Assembly: GCF_040654195.1 (NCBI RefSeq)
Contig: NZ_JBFAHM010000010.1
Coordinates: 186,001 to 250,000 of the forward strand
DNA: 64,000 bases
Direction: 5' to 3'
DNA from: Hamadaea sp013361475
Lineage (GTDB): Bacteria > Actinomycetota > Actinomycetes > Mycobacteriales > Micromonosporaceae
Shown: in pieces, positions 59,823 to 64,000 of the stretch
Position numbering within the stretch: the first letter of the stretch is position 1
Layout: each line of letters opens with the position of its first letter
Position numbers and translations under genes: made by a program
Notes under the pieces: generated by a model
Seen by the model: the letters and a program-made list of their open reading frames with translations, nothing else
Told to the model about the DNA's origin: nothing
Database searches by the model: none

Positions 59823-60482
59823 GTGTTCGCGCCGGGTCAGCTCCTCCTCCATCGCGGGTTCGTCGGCGAGCGCCTGGTCTTCCTCAAGCTGGCCCGGGTC
59901 GTCCAGCACGACGAGCGGGGCCTACTGCTCTGGATCGCGCACGGCACGCCGATCCTGATCAGCCTCTCCGAAGCCGGCGAGGGGATCCGCGACATGCCTT
60001 ACGCGGAGTGGATCACCCGGCGCGAAGAGCTGCGGCCGATGGTGCGTTACGGGCCGGACATGCTGATGTTCATCCCGCCGCAGACCCCGGGACCGGCCTC
60101 GGCCCACTCGGTGTGGTTCTTCTGGGACGGGCGGCAGAACTTCGGCGGCTGGTACGTCAACCTCGAGGAGCCCTCGGTCCTCTGGTCCGACGGCGAGCTA
60201 GCCGGGGTCGACACCACCGACCAGGACCTCGACATCTGGGTGTGGCCCGACCGGACGTGGTCGTGGAAGGACGAGGACGAGTTCTCCGAGCGCCTGGCCT
60301 TTCCCGAGCACTACTGGGTGCCCGATCCCGACGCCGTCCGGGCCGAGGGCGTACGCATGACGAAGGTCATCGAGGCGGGCGAGTTCCCGTTCGACGGAAC
60401 GTGGACGGACTACCGGCCCGATCCGAGCTGGACGTGGCCGATGACGATCCCGGCCGGCTACGACCGCCCCCGCGCCCACTGA
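59823..60482 (+). CDS. DUF402-domain protein
   Basis: 219-residue cytoplasmic protein with the DUF402 (FomD/Ntdp-like phosphatase) fold: GGWYVNLEEPSVLWSDGELAGVDTTDQDLDIWVWPDRTWSWKDEDEFSE contains the conserved Trp-Tyr, Asp-x-Asp and Lys-Asp-Glu-Asp metal residues. Relatives hydrolyse nucleoside di- or triphosphates. GTG 59823 is preferred, because TACGCT ends six bases before it (leaderless); an ATG at 59733 would add 30 unconserved residues. Confidence 0.82.
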   Translation: MFAPGQLLLHRGFVGERLVFLKLARVVQHDERGLLLWIAHGTPILISLSEAGEGIRDMPYAEWITRREELRPMVRYGPDMLMFIPPQTPGPASAHSVWFFWDGRQNFGGWYVNLEEPSVLWSDGELAGVDTTDQDLDIWVWPDRTWSWKDEDEFSERLAFPEHYWVPDPDAVRAEGVRMTKVIEAGEFPFDGTWTDYRPDPSWTWPMTIPAGYDRPRAH

Positions 60483-60491
60483 CCCGCGAGC

Positions 60492-60564
60492 GTGATCATT
60501 GCGCCAGCCAAGTGGTTTCAGCGGACATTTCGCCGCCCGAAGGCACTTGGCTGGCGCAATGATC
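60492..60564. repeat. Dispersed palindromic repeat, family A, copy 5
   Basis: The left arm GTGATCATTGCGCCAGCCAA continues to GTG (60492-60514). It pairs perfectly over 21 bases with 60544-60564, although the arm sequence differs from the other copies (CCAAGTG instead of CCATGCTG). The core carries CGGACATTTCGCCG in copy 1 orientation. Confidence 0.9.
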
Positions 60565-60583
60565 TTGCCCAGAAGGCGCCGAA

Positions 60584-61036
60584 TTAACGGGCGCGGATGA
60601 CCGCGTCCATGTCCTGATTGAGCCGCGTCAGCAGCCGGCCCAGCGCCGCCCGGTCGGCGTCGTCCCAGTCCGCGAGGATCTGTTCGTAGAGCGCGACCCG
60701 GGCGCGGCGTACGGATTCGACCCGAACGAGCCCGGCCGGGGTCGGACTCACCAGAATCACCCGGCCGTCCTGTGGTCCCCGGCTGCGTTCCACAAGCCCG
60801 TCCCGCTCCAGCGCACTGACCTGCCGCGTCACCGTCGAGCCGTCGAGCCCGAGCGCCTCGGCGAGGGCGTTGATCTGGGCCGGGCCGTGCTCGGCAAGCC
60901 CTCGCAACAGCAGGTACGCCGCCCGGTCGAGGGCGCGGTGCGGGGCTTGATCGCCCGCTCGCCGAGTCGCCTCGGCCCGCCGCATGAGCAACGCCACTTC
61001 CATCTCGATCGTCTCGAGTTCCCGCCGGTCCGACAT
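60584..61036 (-). CDS. MarR-family repressor of the adjacent MFS exporter
   Basis: 150-residue winged-helix protein: AQINALAEALGLDGSTVTRQVSALERDGLVERSRGPQDGRVILVSPTPAGL covers the recognition helix and wing. ATG 61036 is leaderless; its TATCAT -10 (61048-61043 on the minus strand) lies inside the first operator, so binding would shut its own promoter. Divergent from the exporter, it should repress both. Confidence 0.9.
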   Translation of the reverse strand: MSDRRELETIEMEVALLMRRAEATRRAGDQAPHRALDRAAYLLLRGLAEHGPAQINALAEALGLDGSTVTRQVSALERDGLVERSRGPQDGRVILVSPTPAGLVRVESVRRARVALYEQILADWDDADRAALGRLLTRLNQDMDAVIRAR

Positions 61037-61038
61037 AG

Positions 61039-61073
61039 CTGTATGATACAGGTTAGTTAGCTGTACGATACAG
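61039..61073. promoter_or_regulatory. Twin MarR operators
   Basis: CTGTATGATACAG (61039-61051, perfect palindrome) and CTGTACGATACAG (61061-61073, one arm change) have centres 22 bases apart, about two helical turns. They fill the gap between marR and the MFS gene. Confidence 0.85.
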
Positions 61074-61095
61074 ATATTCTTCGGGAGGCGCGCCG

Positions 61096-62331
61096 ATGTC
61101 GCAACGGCGGAACGAACCCAACCGTGGCGCGATCTACGCCACCGCCATCGCGGCGTACCTGGCGATCGCCGGGATCGCCGTGGTCGACCCGATCCTGCCC
61201 GCCATCGGCGAGGCCATCGGGGTGTCGCCCTGGCAGGTCGAGCTGCTGTTCACGGCGTACATCGCGGTCATGGGCCTCGGCATGATCCCGGCCGTGCTCG
61301 CGACCGGGAAGTTCGGGTTCAAGAAGGTCCTGATCACCGGGGTCACCACCGTCGGCCTCGCCGCGATCCTGGCCGCGTTCAGCCAGAACATCGGTCAGCT
61401 CGCGACCCTGCGCGGCGTGTGGGGCCTGGGCAACGCGATGTTCTTCGCGACCGCGATGGTCATCATGATCGCCCTGGCCAAGTCCCGCGAGTGGGTCGTC
61501 GGGCTCTTCGAGACCGCGCTCGGCCTCGGCTTCGCCACCGGCCCGCTGATCGGCGGCCTGCTCGGTGAGGTCTCCTGGCGGCTCCCGTTCTTCGCCTGCG
61601 GCGTCTTCATGCTGATCGCGCTGGCGGTCGCCTCGACCCGGCTGCGCGAACCGGCCAAGCAGCCGCCGGTGAAGCTGGCCGCGATCGGGCAGACGTTCCA
61701 GCGCAAGGCGTTCATCGCGCTCTGCGCGGTCACCGCCACCTACAACTTCGCGTTCTTCATCGTCCTCGGGTACGCCCCGCTGGCGTTGCATCTCGACGTC
61801 GTGCCGCTGGGCCTGGCCTTCACCGGCTGGGGGCTCGGCCTGGCCGTGGGCATCCTCGGCATCGGGCACCGGCTGGCCCACCGCATCGGCGCGGTGCAGA
61901 CGGTCGGCATCGCCCTCACCGGGCTGCTGCTGTGCCTGGTCGGCTTCGCGCTGTCGACGACGACCCCGGAGAAGCTGGTCATCCTGGTGATCTCCGGGCT
62001 GTGCATGGGTCTGGCGAACGCTCTGCTCACCGACCTCGCGTTGGGCCTCGGCTCGGCCGACCGCCGGGTCGCCACCGGCGCGTTCAACCTGGTCCGCTGG
62101 GGAGCGGCCGCGCCTGCCCCGGTCGTGGCGGGTCTGCTGGTCGAGCACTCCACGCCCGCGTCGCCGTTCTGGGTCGGCGCGGCCGTGCTGGCCGTGGGCG
62201 TCCTGGCCTTCCTGCTGTTCGGCAAGCTCATGGCGCACGGCATCGGTGAGGGCGTGTTCTGGGCCCGGCTCAACGCGGGTGCGCGTACGGCCGAGCACAC
62301 GCCGGAGGAAGTCGTCGGCGAGGCGTACTGA
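61096..62331 (+). CDS. MFS efflux transporter
   Basis: 411-residue membrane protein with twelve predicted helices of the DHA1 drug:H+ antiporter type. ATAIAAYLAIAGIAVVDPILPAIGEAIGVSPWQVELLFTAY is helix 1-2, GKFGFKKVLITG the cytoplasmic 2-3 loop (GxLaDrxGrkxxl-like), and GLFETALGLGFATGPLIGGLL motif C of antiporters. ATG 61096 follows GGGAGGCG. Its control by the divergent MarR gene suggests an inducible exporter of a toxic compound. Confidence 0.9.
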   Translation: MSQRRNEPNRGAIYATAIAAYLAIAGIAVVDPILPAIGEAIGVSPWQVELLFTAYIAVMGLGMIPAVLATGKFGFKKVLITGVTTVGLAAILAAFSQNIGQLATLRGVWGLGNAMFFATAMVIMIALAKSREWVVGLFETALGLGFATGPLIGGLLGEVSWRLPFFACGVFMLIALAVASTRLREPAKQPPVKLAAIGQTFQRKAFIALCAVTATYNFAFFIVLGYAPLALHLDVVPLGLAFTGWGLGLAVGILGIGHRLAHRIGAVQTVGIALTGLLLCLVGFALSTTTPEKLVILVISGLCMGLANALLTDLALGLGSADRRVATGAFNLVRWGAAAPAPVVAGLLVEHSTPASPFWVGAAVLAVGVLAFLLFGKLMAHGIGEGVFWARLNAGARTAEHTPEEVVGEAY

Positions 62332-62375
62332 ATCTGGCTTCACTCTGCCCCTGGGGCCGGGTGCAGACTTGCCCC

Positions 62376-63248
62376 ATGCACCGCGACACCCGCCGCGCGG
62401 CCCTCACCATCAGCGAGTTCGCGCGCCGCACCGGCCTCTCTCACAAGGCGCTGCGCCTGTACGACCTGTCCGGGCTGCTGCCACCGGCCGAGGTCGACCC
62501 GTCCAACGGCTACCGGCTGTACGCACCGCAGCAGATCGAGCGCGCCAAGCTCATCTCGCTCCTCCGCCGCCTCGACATGCCGCTGGCGACGGTGGCCGAG
62601 GTGATCGACGGCGCGCCCGGTGCAGCGGACGGCATCGAGCGCCGGGTGCTGCGGTGGTGGAACAGCCAGGAGGAGCAGCACCGCGTACGCCGGGAGCTGG
62701 TCGAGTATCTGCGGTCGGAGTGGCTGAGCGCCGATCCGCAGCGCCCCGAGTACTGGGTGGCGACCCGGTCGACCCCGGAGACGAAGGTCGCCGCGATCCG
62801 CCGCGAAGTCGACCAGACCACCCTCGTCGACACCATGAGCACCGCCGCCGCCGAGATCCGGGAACACCTCGCGGCGAGCGGCGGTGACACCGGGCGGCTC
62901 CAGTTCGGCCGGGACGAGTGGTGGATCTATCACGGCATGGTGACCCCGGACAGCGAGGCGCCGGTGGAGGTGTGCGTACCGTTCACCGGCCCGGCCGAAC
63001 CCACGGCGAACATCACCATCCGGGTGGAGCCGGCCCAGATTCAGGCGTACGCCACCGTCACCAAGCGCGAATGCCTGTATCCCCGGATTCTGCACGCGTA
63101 CGACGCTGTCGCCCGGTTCGTCCGCGAGGCCGAGCTGAGCCCCTTCGGGCCGTCCCGCGAGATCTACTTCACCTGCTTCGACGAGGCGGGCGACGACGAC
63201 CCCTTCGCCTACGTCGCCCAGCCGATCGAAAGGATCCTCCGATGCTGA
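62376..63248 (+). CDS. MerR-family regulator with C-terminal ligand domain
   Basis: 290-residue regulator. The N-terminal HTH (LTISEFARRTGLSHKALRLYDLSGLLPPAEVDPSNGYRLYAPQQIERAKLI) and a dimer helix are followed by a C-terminal effector region of about 170 residues that resembles BmrR/GyrI-type multidrug sensors only loosely. ATG 62376 is leaderless (CAGACT six bases upstream). The stop overlaps the next start by seven bases. Confidence 0.87.
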   Translation: MHRDTRRAALTISEFARRTGLSHKALRLYDLSGLLPPAEVDPSNGYRLYAPQQIERAKLISLLRRLDMPLATVAEVIDGAPGAADGIERRVLRWWNSQEEQHRVRRELVEYLRSEWLSADPQRPEYWVATRSTPETKVAAIRREVDQTTLVDTMSTAAAEIREHLAASGGDTGRLQFGRDEWWIYHGMVTPDSEAPVEVCVPFTGPAEPTANITIRVEPAQIQAYATVTKRECLYPRILHAYDAVARFVREAELSPFGPSREIYFTCFDEAGDDDPFAYVAQPIERILRC

Positions 63249-64000
63249 GCCACCCTGAAACTCAGTACGCGTCGCACTCCGCGTACACCGATCCGGGCCG
63301 TTTCGGTCCCCTGCTCGACGCCTTGCCGGCCGACATCCCGGGGCTGACCGCCGCCGTCCGGAACACCGTCATCCACTATCGACACTCCGGCGAGCAGCTG
63401 CCGGACGAGCACTTCCTGGAGATCAACAATCGCTGGGTCGAGCGAATCCTGGCGACCGACCAGGAGCGTCACCCGTACGCCCTCGCCGAGCCGCGCGCGG
63501 CGACCGATCGGGTGCTCGGCTGCTGCCGCGACTACACCCTCCTGACAGTGGCCGGGTTGCGGCAGCACGGCATTCCGGCCCGCAGCCGCATCGGTTTCGC
63601 CGACTACTTCCGCGAGAACTACCACCACGACCACGTCGTCGTGGAGTACTGGACGGGCGACCGCTGGGTCTGGGTCGACAGCCAGCTCGACCCCGCGTCG
63701 GACTGGCCCTTCGACGTCCAGGACATGCCGCGACCCGCGACCGGGGCGCCGTTCGCCACGGCGGCCGAGGTGTGGACGGCGTTCCGCCGGGGCGAGGTCG
63801 ACCCCTGGAAGTACGGCATCGGGCCGGACCTGCCGATCGGCGGGCCGTGGTTCATCTTCGACTACGTCCTGATCGAGCTGGCCCATCGGTATCGCGAGGA
63901 GATCTTGTTGTGGGACGCCTTCGGCGCGATGACTGGGAACTTCGCGGATGACGTGTCCTCTGAGGACCCCCGGGTCATCCTGGCCGACGAGATCGCCGCA
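63242..64000 (+). CDS. Transglutaminase-like protein (3' end outside window)
   Basis: At least 253 residues of a cytoplasmic protein with a transglutaminase-like core: Cys in LGCCRDYTLLTVAGLRQHGIPARSRIGF, His in ENYHHDHVVVEYW and Asp in RWVWVDSQLD form the cysteine-protease-type triad. ATG 63242 lies inside the MerR gene end, so the two are co-translated and the regulator may control it. Its biological substrate is unknown. Confidence 0.82.
   Translation, partial: MLSHPETQYASHSAYTDPGRFGPLLDALPADIPGLTAAVRNTVIHYRHSGEQLPDEHFLEINNRWVERILATDQERHPYALAEPRAATDRVLGCCRDYTLLTVAGLRQHGIPARSRIGFADYFRENYHHDHVVVEYWTGDRWVWVDSQLDPASDWPFDVQDMPRPATGAPFATAAEVWTAFRRGEVDPWKYGIGPDLPIGGPWFIFDYVLIELAHRYREEILLWDAFGAMTGNFADDVSSEDPRVILADEIAA

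Noticed and set aside
12552..60564. Family A repeats as a CRISPR array or insertion sequence
   Set aside because: Copies are isolated, palindromic and kilobases apart, with no spacers, transposase or target duplications seen.

Overview
The window is very GC-rich, uses GTG starts freely and is packed with 4-base ATGA/GTGA gene overlaps. It carries a fasR-fabD-fabH-acpP-fabF fatty-acid cluster, a large SARP regulator, Tat-exported proteins and many leaderless promoters. This points to a filamentous actinobacterium, most likely of the Micromonosporaceae; the family is inferred from style and gene order, not from a marker gene. I see no rRNA, tRNA, CRISPR array, transposase or prophage.

Layout. 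1-9813 (minus strand): a tightly coupled operon of two FGGY kinases, a histidine phosphatase, a DeoR repressor, a 2-hydroxyacid dehydrogenase and an inositol-monophosphatase-like enzyme, then a cytoplasmic glycerophosphodiesterase and a Ugp-like ABC importer without its ATPase. Divergent from it are a PiT phosphate transporter, its DUF47 partner and a Tat-exported TagC-like propeller protein. An exact 11-base DeoR-type site occurs in both control regions, so this looks like one regulon for uptake and breakdown of a phosphodiester-linked polyol. 13122-18456: a GntR regulator and all five enzymes of non-phosphorylating L-fucose oxidation to pyruvate and lactate. 18478-26247: gltX, two envelope proteins, then the type II fatty-acid cluster, with an unexpected 21-codon mini-gene between fabD and fabH. 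26255-36517: a GH3 lipoprotein, DUF3145, a small conserved protein, DedA, a HelD-type RNA-polymerase recycling helicase, a secreted M14 carboxypeptidase and a secreted GH74 xyloglucanase with CBM2.

36864-37746 holds the most interesting locus: a solitary Abi_2/HEPN gene preceded by its own promoter and about 140 nt of strongly structured, mutually exclusive hairpins, a candidate RNA-HEPN defence or toxin-antitoxin unit. 37743-47585: a tyrosine phosphatase, GNAT, ribA, MarR, an unusual zinc-ribbon SDR-like protein, a FolD whose cyclohydrolase lysine is replaced by isoleucine next to an FchA-type cyclohydrolase, a SARP regulator and an HpcH-type aldolase. 47466-64000: an FAD monooxygenase, a DUF6528 protein, pirin, a LuxR ATPase regulator, PP2C, CsbD, a QueA-like/VOC/SDR operon, a GAF kinase with its NarL response regulator, FUSC, DUF402, a MarR-MFS pair, MerR and a transglutaminase-like protein cut by the window end.

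Two families of long palindromes are scattered between genes: a ~75 bp family with five copies (12.5, 42.1, 51.5, 56.7 and 60.5 kb) and a ~66 bp family with two (32.1 and 58.6 kb). Arm sequences differ between copies while pairing is kept. One copy supplies the C-terminal codons of a gene, one supplies a stop codon, and one coincides with a run of eight Ns.
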